Below, in pieces: positions 51,495-60,267 of a DNA stretch of 64,000 nt (its first letter is position 1; every line of letters starts with the position of its first letter). The stretch lies in contig CAWGTM010000002.1 in assembly GCA_963825445.1 (NCBI GenBank), positions 186,001-250,000 on the forward strand. The letters are read 5' to 3'. The DNA comes from Actinophytocola sp963825445. GTDB taxonomy: Bacteria > Actinomycetota > Actinomycetes > Mycobacteriales > Pseudonocardiaceae. The position numbers and the translations under genes are program-made. The notes under the pieces were generated by a model. It was not told where the DNA came from and did no database searches. It saw nothing but the letters and a program-made list of their open reading frames with translations.

Positions 51495-52853
51495 CTATGC
51501 GGCTACCGCCTGCACGGCCGGTGTACGGATCGCCCGCGAGGCCGCGCCCAGGCTGGCCGCGAAGGTCAGCACCGCCGCCACCGCGATGATGCCCAGGTAG
51601 AGGGCAATGGACTCGTCCGGCAGCACCGCCCCCGTCCTGGCGATGCTGTAGGGCACGACCGCGATGACCGCGGCGATCGAACCGAACAGCACGCCCGTCA
51701 CGGTGAGCACCGCGCCCTCGATGCCGACCATGCCGAGCACCTGCGGCGGGGTGGAACCGATCAGCCGCTGCTGACCGAACTCGCGACGGCGGTGCACGGT
51801 GGCCGCCACCAGGGTGTTGATCAGCATGATGGCGGCGAACACGGCGATCATGCCGACCACCACGAAGTTCAGTGTCTCGACGTTGTGCGCGTCGGCGTCC
51901 TTCACCACGCCCACGGTCGCCGAGTTCTCGATGGTCTGCAGGTAGAGCGTGCCGGTGGCAGTGCCCGTGAGCAGGATGATCGGCACCAGCGCGCCGGCCA
52001 CCTGCAGGCTGCGCTGCCGCACGTGCTCCACCGTCAGGTGGCCGCCGACGCCGGCGAGACGCAGCGGTACGCGCAGCACGGCGATCGCGGCCCTGGCCAG
52101 CACGGGTGCCAGCACGGCAAGCCCGATGGAGGACAGGATCATCGCCTGGCCGGCGACAGCCATCACCTCGAGCGCGTCCACGTCCTTCAGCACGGTCGCC
52201 GTGACCACCCCGCAGCTCGTGCCGAGCCCCAGCAGGACGAGCCCCGCCGCGATCCGCTTCTTCGACAGCCGCGGGTTGTCGACGGCCGCCGAGGCCATGG
52301 CCTCCCGAGCGGCGACCTTGGTGGCGCGCCGTGCGGTGAGGCCCGCGCCGGCCATCGCCGCGACCAGCGTGATGCCGACGCCGATCGAGAGGGCGAACAT
52401 CCCGAACTCGTGACCGACGCCCTGAGCGACCTGACCGGTGTCCTTCAGCAGCGAGATCAGCAGCTGACCGCTGAACATGGCGGGCACGACCGCGAGACCG
52501 GCGGCCAGCACGGCCACGACCGCGGCCTCGCCGACGATCAGCCGCCCGACCTGGGCCGGGGTGGCGCCGATGCTCTTGAGCACCGCCATCTCGGTGTTGC
52601 GTTGGCTGACCAGCAGGCTCAGCGTCGACATCACGGCGAAACCGACGATCAGCAGTCCCCAGCCACCGACCACCGAGGCCATGAGGAACAGCGACTCCTC
52701 GGTGATCGGGTCGACCCCGGGACCGGCCGCCGTGTCCATGAGGGACGCGAAGCTCATGAGGATGATCGCGCCGAGGAACATGGCGAGGAAGCTGGCGCCG
52801 AACGCGGACGTCCGGTAGCGCAGCGTGCGGAGGGCGAGCCCGAAGATGCTCAT
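51495..52853 (-). CDS. ABC transporter permease, FtsX/MacB type
   Basis: This 452-residue permease has FtsX domains in two halves, with helices near the N-terminus, about 215-330, and the C-terminus. 'VSQRNTEMAVLKSIGATPAQVGRLI' and 'HRRREFGQQRLIGSTPPQVLGMV' are the family's cytosolic coupling segments. Start ATG overlaps the ATPase stop by 4 bp. It probably exports a peptide, antibiotic or lipid; the substrate is unknown. Confidence 0.9.
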   Translation of the reverse strand: MSIFGLALRTLRYRTSAFGASFLAMFLGAIILMSFASLMDTAAGPGVDPITEESLFLMASVVGGWGLLIVGFAVMSTLSLLVSQRNTEMAVLKSIGATPAQVGRLIVGEAAVVAVLAAGLAVVPAMFSGQLLISLLKDTGQVAQGVGHEFGMFALSIGVGITLVAAMAGAGLTARRATKVAAREAMASAAVDNPRLSKKRIAAGLVLLGLGTSCGVVTATVLKDVDALEVMAVAGQAMILSSIGLAVLAPVLARAAIAVLRVPLRLAGVGGHLTVEHVRQRSLQVAGALVPIILLTGTATGTLYLQTIENSATVGVVKDADAHNVETLNFVVVGMIAVFAAIMLINTLVAATVHRRREFGQQRLIGSTPPQVLGMVGIEGAVLTVTGVLFGSIAAVIAVVPYSIARTGAVLPDESIALYLGIIAVAAVLTFAASLGAASRAIRTPAVQAVAA

Positions 52854-53623
52854 CGCGCAACCGCCGCTCGACGCTTGTCGACCATCTCGCCCAGGTGCGT
52901 CATGCGCTCGGCCACCAGCTCGGCCGTCGGGTCGCGCAGCTCCCCCACGAACTGCCCGTCGGCCAGGAACAGCACGGAGCCCGCGTAGGAGGCGGCCACC
53001 GGGTCGTGGGTCACCATCACCACGGTCTGCCCGAGCGCGCGCACCGACTCGGCGAGCAGGCCGAGCACGTCACGGGCGCTGCGGGTGTCGAGCGCACCGG
53101 TCGGCTCGTCCGCGAAGATCACGTTCGGCCGCATGGCGAGTGCCCTGGCGATGGCCACCCGCTGCTGCTGACCGCCGGACAGCTCGGCCGGACGGTGGTC
53201 GAGCCGGTCGGCCAGCCCGACCCTGGCGAGCACCGACCTGCACGCGGCGGTGTCCACCGTGCGGCCAGCGAGTCGCAGCGGCAGCACGACGTTCTGCCAC
53301 ACGGTCAACGTCGGCAGCAGGTTGAAGTGCTGGAACACGAACCCGACCCGCTGCCGGCGGAACTTGGTGAGCGCCGCCTCGCTCGTCTGGTCCAGCTCGG
53401 TGCCGTTGATGTACACCCGGCCGCCGTCGGGCCGGTCGAGCCCGGCGGCGCACTGAAGGAACGTGCTCTTGCCGGAGCCCGACGGCCCCATGACGGCCGT
53501 GAACGTGCCGGCCGGCAGGCGCACCGAGACGCCGTCGAGTGCGGTGACCTGGTTGCCGGGCGTTCCGTAGACCCGGCGAACCCCATCAAGTCGTAGTGCC
53601 TCGTTACCACTTCCGGTGGTCAT
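52850..53623 (-). CDS. ABC transporter ATPase, MacB/LolD type
   Basis: This 257-residue ATPase has Walker A MGPSGSGKST, Q-loop FVFQHFNLLP, signature LSGGQQQRVAIARAL and Walker B VIFADEPTGALD. Forms a transporter with the permease downstream. An inverted repeat lies just upstream of its start (53634-53664), overlapping the AAGGGG ribosome-binding region. Confidence 0.93.
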   Translation of the reverse strand: MTTGSGNEALRLDGVRRVYGTPGNQVTALDGVSVRLPAGTFTAVMGPSGSGKSTFLQCAAGLDRPDGGRVYINGTELDQTSEAALTKFRRQRVGFVFQHFNLLPTLTVWQNVVLPLRLAGRTVDTAACRSVLARVGLADRLDHRPAELSGGQQQRVAIARALAMRPNVIFADEPTGALDTRSARDVLGLLAESVRALGQTVVMVTHDPVAASYAGSVLFLADGQFVGELRDPTAELVAERMTHLGEMVDKRRAAVAR

Positions 53624-53633
53624 CGCTTTACCC

Positions 53634-53664
53634 CTTTTCGACAGCGCCCGGTGCGCCCGAAAAG
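53634..53664. promoter_or_regulatory. CTTTTCG/CGAAAAG inverted repeat at the ABC operon start
   Basis: Two perfect 7-bp arms with a 17-nt spacer lie 11-41 bp upstream of the ATPase ATG. The proximal arm overlaps the ribosome-binding site, so it could be an operator or a translational hairpin. Confidence 0.4.
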
Positions 53665-53729
53665 AACGCTATTGCTGGGAAAGCGCCGAAACGATGGGGC
53701 GGCCACCCGAACCAGGGGTGGGGCTTGCC

Positions 53730-55661
53730 CTACCCCCGCCCGCCGCAGGCGGTGATCCGGTAGAGCTTCGTCTGCCCGGCCGAATCGATCAGCTCGAAGC
53801 CCTTCTTCCGTTGTACGGGAGCGATTCCGCCGTAGAGCCCGTTCGGCGTGGTGGCCTTCGCCTTGCCGATCAGCACGTACTCCGCCCCCAGCCGGTCGAC
53901 CGCGCGGCACACCTTCGGATCGGACGCCGCGTCGTCGAGGTTGCGGGACAGGTACTCCTGGTCGGGGCTGAGCGCGGCCAGGAAGTGGGGGAACACCACC
54001 TCGCGGTCGGCCAGCGCCCAGAACATGACGCTGCCGTCGAACGGGTTGCCGATCACCTTGGCGTCCTCGGGCACCTCGTCCTGGATCCGGGCGTAGAACG
54101 CGCGCATCTCATCGGTCACCAGCTTGGGTTCCTCGCTCCGCGGGTAGGTGAACATGAGCCGCACCGAGCGGTCGGTGTGGTACATCCCGCCGGTCACGGC
54201 CACCAGCGCGGCGGTGAGCGCCACGGCGAGCACGGCCGGCCGCGCGCGCAGCCGGTGGCGGAGCAGACCCGCCAGGAACACGACGCCCGCTATCGCGAGC
54301 GGCACCCCGGTGATGGGCAGCATGGCGGCGAGGCGGTGCGAGTCGTTGTACCAATAGCCGGTGAGCAGTCGGGTGTCCGGCCGGTTGAACGCCGCGGTCA
54401 GCACGTAGAGGAACGCGGTGGCCGCGTGGGCCGCCAGGATCCAGCGCAGCGCCGGATGCCGTCGGACGGTGCACATCCCCACGATGACGACGGCCGACAG
54501 CACCCACAGGGCCTCGTGCAGGTTGGTGGCGTTGAGCAGTGTCTCGCCGACCGCGTTGGCCGGCGTCTCGAACGGCCGCCAGTTCCAGTTCCGGGCGGCG
54601 GCGAGTGCCGACGAGGTGGCCGTGAACAGCCACCCGCCGATCACGACCGCCATGAACACCGCGGGCTCGGCGAAGCTCCGGGCCTTCCGCCCGTCGCGGT
54701 GGAGCCGGCGGGCACGCAGGAACAGCGCGGCGGCCGCCGGGAAGACCGACAGGACCACGAGCGAGAACAACACGTTGGGGTGCGCGAACCCGGCAGCGGG
54801 CACCGCCACGGCCAGCAGGAGCCAGCCGCGGCCACGACCGATGGCGTCGTCCTTCGCCCAGCCGGTCACGGTGAGCACGACCGCGAGGACGGCCGGCGCG
54901 ATCGACATCCCGAACAGGTTCGGCCACAGCACGCCCCAGCCGAACAGGTCCCACGGGAACGCCGGGAAGGCGATGCTCAACACGCCGGTGATCGCCAGCG
55001 CGGCGGTGTTTCGACCGAAGAGTTGGCGAGCGAGAAGCAGGCAGGAAAGCGGCCAGAGCACCAGTGCGATCACCGCACAGAGAACGTTGGCGGCGAGCGG
55101 AATCTCGGCACCGGTGGACATCATCACGAGCGAGCCGAAGTCGTGCCAGGCGGCCGGGTAGAAGGCGCCGGGTAAATCGGGGTTGCCGAGCGAACTGAGG
55201 CTCAACGCGGACGCCTCGTGGGTGTCGCGGATGAAAGCGAGCGCGTTGTAGTGGAAGGGCGTGTCGAACACCTGGGAGATGGCGTCCGGCGCGCCCAGGG
55301 TGCGCACGATGGTCACGGCACCGATGGCCACCGCCGGCAGCAGCCCGGCGAAGGCGAAGGCCGTGAGTCTTCGCGGGTCGGGGTCGGCGGCCACGAACGT
55401 GCCGCGCCGCAGGAGAAACGCGACCAGTCCGACGATCGCGGTGGCGACCACGCAGGCCACCAGCACCACCGGTATCGACCAGTCGATTCCGGCCAGTTGC
55501 ACGACCACGGCCGTGGACGCGATCAACGCGATGCTCGTCACCGGCGCGATCGCCCAGGCGGCGATACCGCGCAGCCCGAGGAGATAACTGATAGGCAATC
55601 CGGGCAATAACAACCAGGAAATCGCAACCAGCGCGATCGGCACAGCGGAAAACCAGGACAT
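53730..55661 (-). CDS. DUF6541 polytopic membrane protein, GT-C-like (copy B)
   Basis: This 643-residue paralogue of the protein at 46057 shares its start (MSWFSAVPIAL versus MNWFEAIPMAL), 'FDTPFHYNALAFI', 'YWYNDSHRLAAMLPITGVP' and the C-terminal 'EVPEDAKVIGNPFDGSVMFW' domain. The ATG at 55661 matches copy A, rather than the upstream ATG at 55691. Two copies suggest two acceptors, sugars or positions of decoration. Confidence 0.78.
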   Translation of the reverse strand: MSWFSAVPIALVAISWLLLPGLPISYLLGLRGIAAWAIAPVTSIALIASTAVVVQLAGIDWSIPVVLVACVVATAIVGLVAFLLRRGTFVAADPDPRRLTAFAFAGLLPAVAIGAVTIVRTLGAPDAISQVFDTPFHYNALAFIRDTHEASALSLSSLGNPDLPGAFYPAAWHDFGSLVMMSTGAEIPLAANVLCAVIALVLWPLSCLLLARQLFGRNTAALAITGVLSIAFPAFPWDLFGWGVLWPNLFGMSIAPAVLAVVLTVTGWAKDDAIGRGRGWLLLAVAVPAAGFAHPNVLFSLVVLSVFPAAAALFLRARRLHRDGRKARSFAEPAVFMAVVIGGWLFTATSSALAAARNWNWRPFETPANAVGETLLNATNLHEALWVLSAVVIVGMCTVRRHPALRWILAAHAATAFLYVLTAAFNRPDTRLLTGYWYNDSHRLAAMLPITGVPLAIAGVVFLAGLLRHRLRARPAVLAVALTAALVAVTGGMYHTDRSVRLMFTYPRSEEPKLVTDEMRAFYARIQDEVPEDAKVIGNPFDGSVMFWALADREVVFPHFLAALSPDQEYLSRNLDDAASDPKVCRAVDRLGAEYVLIGKAKATTPNGLYGGIAPVQRKKGFELIDSAGQTKLYRITACGGRG

Positions 55662-55854
55662 GACAGGTAGACCCCCAGAACTATTTGTCAAAAATCAACA
55701 GTGGACATTCGAATGAGGACGTGCTTGAGCACCCGATGTCAGTCGGGTTATTCGTTGGCCACTGCCCCAGGCAGATATCTAAATGACTGTCGGCGACCCA
55801 CCGGCGTTGTCTCCGTGGCCGATCCGTTACCTATGGCGCTGAGCTGTGGCGCCG

Positions 55855-55860
55855 TACCCT
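55855..55860 (+). promoter_or_regulatory. Predicted -10 box for lhgO
   Basis: TACCCT, 8 nt, then GTG 55869; leaderless. Confidence 0.5.
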
Positions 55861-55868
55861 TCTGCCTC

Positions 55869-57047
55869 GTGCGACACGTTGTGGTGATTGGCGGCGGCAT
55901 CCTCGGCCTGGCGACCGCGCGGGAACTGACCGCGCGGGGCGACCGGGTCACCGTGCTGGAGAAGGAGGACCACTGGGCGGGGCACCAGACGGGGCACAAC
56001 TCGAACGTCGTGCACGCCGGGCTGTACTACGCGCCTGGCTCCTTCAAGGCACGTATGTCTGTTGCCGGCAACCGGTCGATCGTTGCGTTCGCGCGCGAAC
56101 AGGGCGTGCCCGTGGAGGTCTGCGGCAAGCTGGTGGTGGCGACGTCCGAGGCGGAGCTGCCCGGGCTGCGGGCGTTGGCCGCGCGTGCCGAGGCGAACGG
56201 TGTGCCGGCCAAGCTCGTCGAGCCGGCCGAGGCCCACGAGTACGAGCCCGAGGTGGCCTGCGTGGCGGCGCTGCGCGTGGAGTCCACGGGGATCATCGAC
56301 TTCCCGGCCGTGTGCGCCGCACTCGCGCGGCTGCTCGCCGAGGCGGGCGCCGACCTGCGGTTGTCCACGCCGGCACTGGCCATCCGACCGGGGCGTAACG
56401 GCGGGGTGGAGATCGCCACGGGCACCGAGGTGCTCCGCGCCGACGCGCTGGTGAACTGCGCGGGCCTGCACTCCGACCGGGTGGCGCGGCTCGCCGGCCT
56501 GACCCCGGCCGCGACCATCGTCCCGTTCCGCGGCGAGTACTTCACGCTGCGCCCGGAGTCGGCCCACCTGGTGCGCGGGTTGATCTACCCGGTACCCGAC
56601 CCGACGCTGCCCTTCCTGGGCGTGCACCTGACCCGGATGCTCGACGGCAGCGTGCACGCCGGCCCGAACGCCGTGCTGGCGCTACGCCGGGAGGGCTACC
56701 GCTGGCGGGACTTCTCGTTCGCCGACGTGGCGGAGGTGGCCCGCTTCCGCGGCATCTGGAAGCTGGCCCGCAAGTACCCCCGCACGGCCGCGGACGAGGT
56801 GACCCGCTCGCTGTCTCGCCGCCGGTTCGCGCGCAGCCTGGCCCGACTGGTGCCGGCGGTCGGCAAGGAGGACCTGGTCCGCGCGGGCGCCGGCGTCCGC
56901 GCGCAGGCCCTCCTGCCGGACGGGACCCTGGTGCAGGACTTCATCATCGAATCCGCACCGCACCAGGTCCACGTCCTCAACGCGCCCTCTCCTGGAGCGA
57001 CCTGCGCACTGGAGATCGCGAAACACGTGGCCGACCAGGTGGCCTGA
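55869..57047 (+). CDS. lhgO: L-2-hydroxyglutarate oxidase
   Basis: This 392-residue FAD protein of the DAO family starts MRHVVVIGGGILGLATARELT, with dinucleotide-binding GGGILG. 'GHQTGHNSNVVHAGLYY' and 'PFRGEYFTL' are typical of LhgO, which oxidises L-2-hydroxyglutarate to 2-oxoglutarate. The GTG at 55869 was chosen on the basis of the leaderless promoter and family length; the frame is open upstream to 55701. Confidence 0.9.
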   Translation: MRHVVVIGGGILGLATARELTARGDRVTVLEKEDHWAGHQTGHNSNVVHAGLYYAPGSFKARMSVAGNRSIVAFAREQGVPVEVCGKLVVATSEAELPGLRALAARAEANGVPAKLVEPAEAHEYEPEVACVAALRVESTGIIDFPAVCAALARLLAEAGADLRLSTPALAIRPGRNGGVEIATGTEVLRADALVNCAGLHSDRVARLAGLTPAATIVPFRGEYFTLRPESAHLVRGLIYPVPDPTLPFLGVHLTRMLDGSVHAGPNAVLALRREGYRWRDFSFADVAEVARFRGIWKLARKYPRTAADEVTRSLSRRRFARSLARLVPAVGKEDLVRAGAGVRAQALLPDGTLVQDFIIESAPHQVHVLNAPSPGATCALEIAKHVADQVA

Positions 57048-57779
57048 TCAGCCGGGGACACCACCGAGGGCCACGGCGCACAGGAAGCCGGCCGTGGTCA
57101 CGAGTGCGGTGAACGGGCCGCCGCGTTCGTGGGCCTCCGGCAGCATGGTCGACGCGACCATGGTGAGCACCGCGCCCGCCGCGAAGCCCTTGATGGCGCC
57201 GACCACCTCGTGGGGCGAGTGCGCCACCAGCAGGTGGCCCAGCCCGGCGGCGACGGCCGACACGGCCGCGATGATCAGCCACAGCGTGGTGATCGCCGCC
57301 GGGCTGCGGCCCGCCCGCCGCAGCCCGGCCGACGACGACAGCGACTCGGGGATGTTGCTCAGGAACACGGCCGCCACGAACGTCACGCTGATGCCGCCGG
57401 CGCTCGTGAGTGTGGCCCCGATGGCCGCCGACTCCGGGATGCCGTCGAGCGCGGCGCCCGCCACGATGACCATGGCAGCAGTGGTGGCGCTGTCGGTGGC
57501 CGCGCGCCGTCGGCGGGGCACGCCCGTCCGGCTGATCGCCAGGTCGGCGCCGAAGAACACGAGCGCTCCCGCCGCCACCGAGGCCGCGGCGAGGCCGCTG
57601 CCCGACTCCGGCCACGCCTCCGCCACCAGGTCGAACGCCACCGCGCTGATCAGCACGCCGGAGCCGAAGGCCATCACCAGGGCGATGACCTTCGGCGACC
57701 AGTTCACGACGAGCGCGAGCACCCCGCCGACCACCAGCGACGAACCGCCGAGCAGGCCCCACAGGAACGCCTCGATCAC
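57048..57779 (-). CDS. ZIP-family divalent metal transporter
   Basis: This 243-residue protein has eight membrane helices and the ZIP motif 'DGIPESAAIGATL' (His replaced by Ala at one metal position), followed by 'SNIPESLSSSAGLRRAG'. It probably transports zinc or a related ion. GTG start 57779; the -10 box overlaps the stop of the EamA gene. Confidence 0.85.
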   Translation of the reverse strand: MIEAFLWGLLGGSSLVVGGVLALVVNWSPKVIALVMAFGSGVLISAVAFDLVAEAWPESGSGLAAASVAAGALVFFGADLAISRTGVPRRRRAATDSATTAAMVIVAGAALDGIPESAAIGATLTSAGGISVTFVAAVFLSNIPESLSSSAGLRRAGRSPAAITTLWLIIAAVSAVAAGLGHLLVAHSPHEVVGAIKGFAAGAVLTMVASTMLPEAHERGGPFTALVTTAGFLCAVALGGVPG

Positions 57780-57785
57780 CGACTC

Positions 57786-57791
57786 AAACTA
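57786..57791 (-). promoter_or_regulatory. Predicted -10 box containing the EamA stop codon
   Basis: TAGTTT on the minus strand, with TAG as the EamA gene's stop, lies 6 nt before GTG 57779. Confidence 0.45.
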
Positions 57792-58688
57792 CGACGCCGG
57801 CCGCAGGTAGTGCAGCGCGAGCGCACCCGCGATCAGCGCCGCGCCAAGCACTCCCGCTGCCGTCAACTCCTCGCCGTACCAGCCGACGGCCAGGAGGGTC
57901 GCGGTCAGCGGCTCGAGCATGGTGGCAAGCGCGGCGGCCGTGGGGTGGGCGTGGCGCAGGCCCACGAAGTACGCGCCGTACGCGATGGCCGTCGGCACGA
58001 TGCCCAGGTAGGCGACCGTGAGCAGGACCTCGCCGGTGAGCGGTACGGCCATCCCCTGGGCAAGCGCGACCGGCAGCAGCAGGACGCCGCCGAGCAGCAG
58101 ACCGACCGAGGTGACCGCCCCGCGGCCGGCGATCGGCCCGCTGGTGACCAGGGTGAGCGCGGCGAACCCGGCACCGGCCGCCACGGACATGGCCACACCG
58201 GACACGGCCGTCCATCCGCCGGCCTCGGGCATCGACGCGCCGCACAGCAGGACGAGTCCGCCGACCGCGACCGTCACGGCCGTCGCCGTGCGGGGATCGG
58301 GGAGCCGGCCGTCGCGCAGGGCCGTGACCCCAGCGACGAACACCGGCACGCAGCCGATGGTGATGAGCGTGGCCAGGCTGACGGAGATCTGCACGACGGC
58401 CACCTGGTATGCGGCCTGGAACTGGGCGAGCAGGACGGCCGTGACCACGAGCCGGCCGAGGGTGGCCCGGCCGCGCAGGTATCGCAGCCCACCGGTGGCG
58501 GCCGTGGCGGCCACGGCGAACACGCCGCCGACCAGCAGCCGATATGCGGCCACCGGCACGGCGCCGATGTTCGCGATGTCCTGCAGGATCACGCCGGCCA
58601 GGCCGCCGGTGCCCCAGAGCACTCCGGCCAGCACGAGCAGCGCCGCCGAGATCCGGGCAGGGTTGGACGACAGAGTTGTTGATGACAA
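57789..58688 (-). CDS. EamA/DMT-type metabolite exporter
   Basis: This 299-residue protein has ten membrane helices in two EamA repeats ('ALLVLAGVLWGTGGLAGVIL' and 'AYGAYFVGLRHAHPTAAALATMLEPLTATLL'). Proteins of this type export amino acids or metabolites. The start is the TTG at 58688. The 58689-58886 gap upstream holds no supportable gene. Confidence 0.85.
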   Translation of the reverse strand: MSSTTLSSNPARISAALLVLAGVLWGTGGLAGVILQDIANIGAVPVAAYRLLVGGVFAVAATAATGGLRYLRGRATLGRLVVTAVLLAQFQAAYQVAVVQISVSLATLITIGCVPVFVAGVTALRDGRLPDPRTATAVTVAVGGLVLLCGASMPEAGGWTAVSGVAMSVAAGAGFAALTLVTSGPIAGRGAVTSVGLLLGGVLLLPVALAQGMAVPLTGEVLLTVAYLGIVPTAIAYGAYFVGLRHAHPTAAALATMLEPLTATLLAVGWYGEELTAAGVLGAALIAGALALHYLRPAS

Positions 58689-58886
58689 GGGGAACGCTCC
58701 ACGCGTCGAAGGATCGGGATCTTCGTTCGCGGGGCGATCGCCCTGAATGCAGCGTCAGTCCGGCGAGGCTCTCGGCCACGCCGTCAGTTCGACACCCCGC
58801 TCAGGCGCGAGGGGGTGGAAGGATGAGAAACAGCCGGTGCACGGACTGCACCCTACGGGCACACCGACCGTGCCAGCGAGCGGTTA

Positions 58887-58934
58887 AGAGGCCGCGCGAG
58901 CAGGGTCGGTGGATGCCCTGCTCGTGCGGCCTCT
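58887..58934. repeat. Nested-hairpin dispersed repeat, copy R4 (48 bp, minimal form)
   Basis: Only the outer arms AGAGGCCGCGCGAGCAGGG and CCCTGCTCGTGCGGCCTCT remain, joined by TCGGTGGATG. The right end forms part of the serS TAG stop. Likely serS terminator. Confidence 0.9.
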
Positions 58935-60192
58935 AGATCGGCGTCAGGACGTCGCGGCCGAGGAACGGCTGCAGCGCCTCCGGTACCCGTACCGAGCCGT
59001 CGGCCTGCTGGTGGTTCTCGAGGATGGCGACGATCCAGCGGGTGGTGGCGAGCGTGCCGTTGAGCGTGGCCGCGATCTGTGACTTGTTGTTCTCGTCGCG
59101 GTAGCGCACCGACAGGCGCCTGGCCTGGAACGTCGTGCAGTTCGACGTCGAGGTCAGCTCGCGGTAGCGGCCCTGGGTCGGTACCCATGCCTCGCAGTCG
59201 AACTTGCGCGCGGCACTCGTGCCCAGGTCGCCGCCCGCCACGTCGATCACCCGGTAGGGCACCTCGATCTTGGCGAGCATCTCCTCTTCCCAGGCCAGCA
59301 GCCGGGCGTGCTCGGCCTCGGCGTCCTCCGGGCGGCAGTAGACGAACATCTCGACCTTGTCGAACTGGTGCACGCGGATGATGCCGCGGGTGTCCTTGCC
59401 GTAGCTGCCGGCCTCGCGGCGGAAGCACGACGACCAGCCGGCGTAGCGGCGCGGGCCGGCGGTCAGGTCGAGGATCTCGTCGGAGTGGTAGCCGGCGAGC
59501 GGCACCTCGGACGTGCCGACCAGGTAGAGGTCGTCCTCGGCCAGCTTGTAGACCTCGCTGGCGTGGGCGCCCAGGAAGCCGGTGCCGGCCATGATCTCCG
59601 GTCGGACGAGCACCGGCGGGATCATCAGCGTGAAGCCGTTGGCCGTGGCCTGGGCGGCGGCCAGGTTGAGCATGGCGAGCTGGAGCTGTGCGCCGACGCC
59701 GGTGAGGAAGTAGAACCGGGAGCCGGAAACCTTGGCGCCACGCTCGATGTCGAGCGCGCCGAGGCGCACCCCGAGGTCGAGGTGGTCGACCGGTTCGAAG
59801 TCGAACGTCGGCGGGGTGCCGACCTCCTTGAGGACCACGTAGTCGTCCTCACCGCCGGCCGGGGCCTCGGGGTGGACGACGTTGGGCACGGCCCGGTGCA
59901 GCTCGGCCAGCGTGGCGTCGGCGTCGGCCTGCTCGGCCTCGGACGCTCTGACCTGCGCGGCCAGGTCCTTGCCTCTGGCCAGCAGCGCGTCACGCTCCTC
60001 GCCACGCGCCTTGCCCACCTGCTTGCCGAGCTGCTTCTGCTCGGCACGCAACCCGTCGGCCGCGGCGACCGCCGACCTGCGGCGTTCGTCCGCGGACAGG
60101 AGGGCGTCCACCAGGGCGACGTCCTCGCCGCGGGCGCGTTGCGAGGCTCGGACGGCCTCCGGGTCCTCACGCAAAGTCCTCAGGTCGATCAC
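58933..60192 (-). CDS. serS: Seryl-tRNA synthetase
   Basis: This 419-residue class II synthetase has the N-terminal coiled-coil arm (about residues 25-105) for tRNA-Ser and a catalytic core with motif 2 'FRREAGSYGKDTRGIIRVHQF' and motif 3 'LNGTLATTRWIVAILENHQ'. The GTG at 60192 lies 6 nt after TACGCT (leaderless). It is divergent from the septum-formation gene, as Rv3834c is from Rv3835. Confidence 0.97.
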   Translation of the reverse strand: MIDLRTLREDPEAVRASQRARGEDVALVDALLSADERRRSAVAAADGLRAEQKQLGKQVGKARGEERDALLARGKDLAAQVRASEAEQADADATLAELHRAVPNVVHPEAPAGGEDDYVVLKEVGTPPTFDFEPVDHLDLGVRLGALDIERGAKVSGSRFYFLTGVGAQLQLAMLNLAAAQATANGFTLMIPPVLVRPEIMAGTGFLGAHASEVYKLAEDDLYLVGTSEVPLAGYHSDEILDLTAGPRRYAGWSSCFRREAGSYGKDTRGIIRVHQFDKVEMFVYCRPEDAEAEHARLLAWEEEMLAKIEVPYRVIDVAGGDLGTSAARKFDCEAWVPTQGRYRELTSTSNCTTFQARRLSVRYRDENNKSQIAATLNGTLATTRWIVAILENHQQADGSVRVPEALQPFLGRDVLTPI

Positions 60193-60198
60193 GGCGGG

Positions 60199-60204
60199 AG
60201 CGTA
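60199..60204 (-). promoter_or_regulatory. Predicted -10 box for serS
   Basis: TACGCT on the minus strand, 6 nt from GTG 60192. Confidence 0.5.
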
Positions 60205-60267
60205 GTCGCACGGCCAAACCGGTCTAACAGTGATTCGACACCTCGGGACCGGGCGGACGCTGGCATC

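Noticed and set aside
59308..60267. Upstream extension of the septum-formation frame through serS
   Set aside because: It is antisense to a certain gene; only the part from 60268 shows protein-like features.
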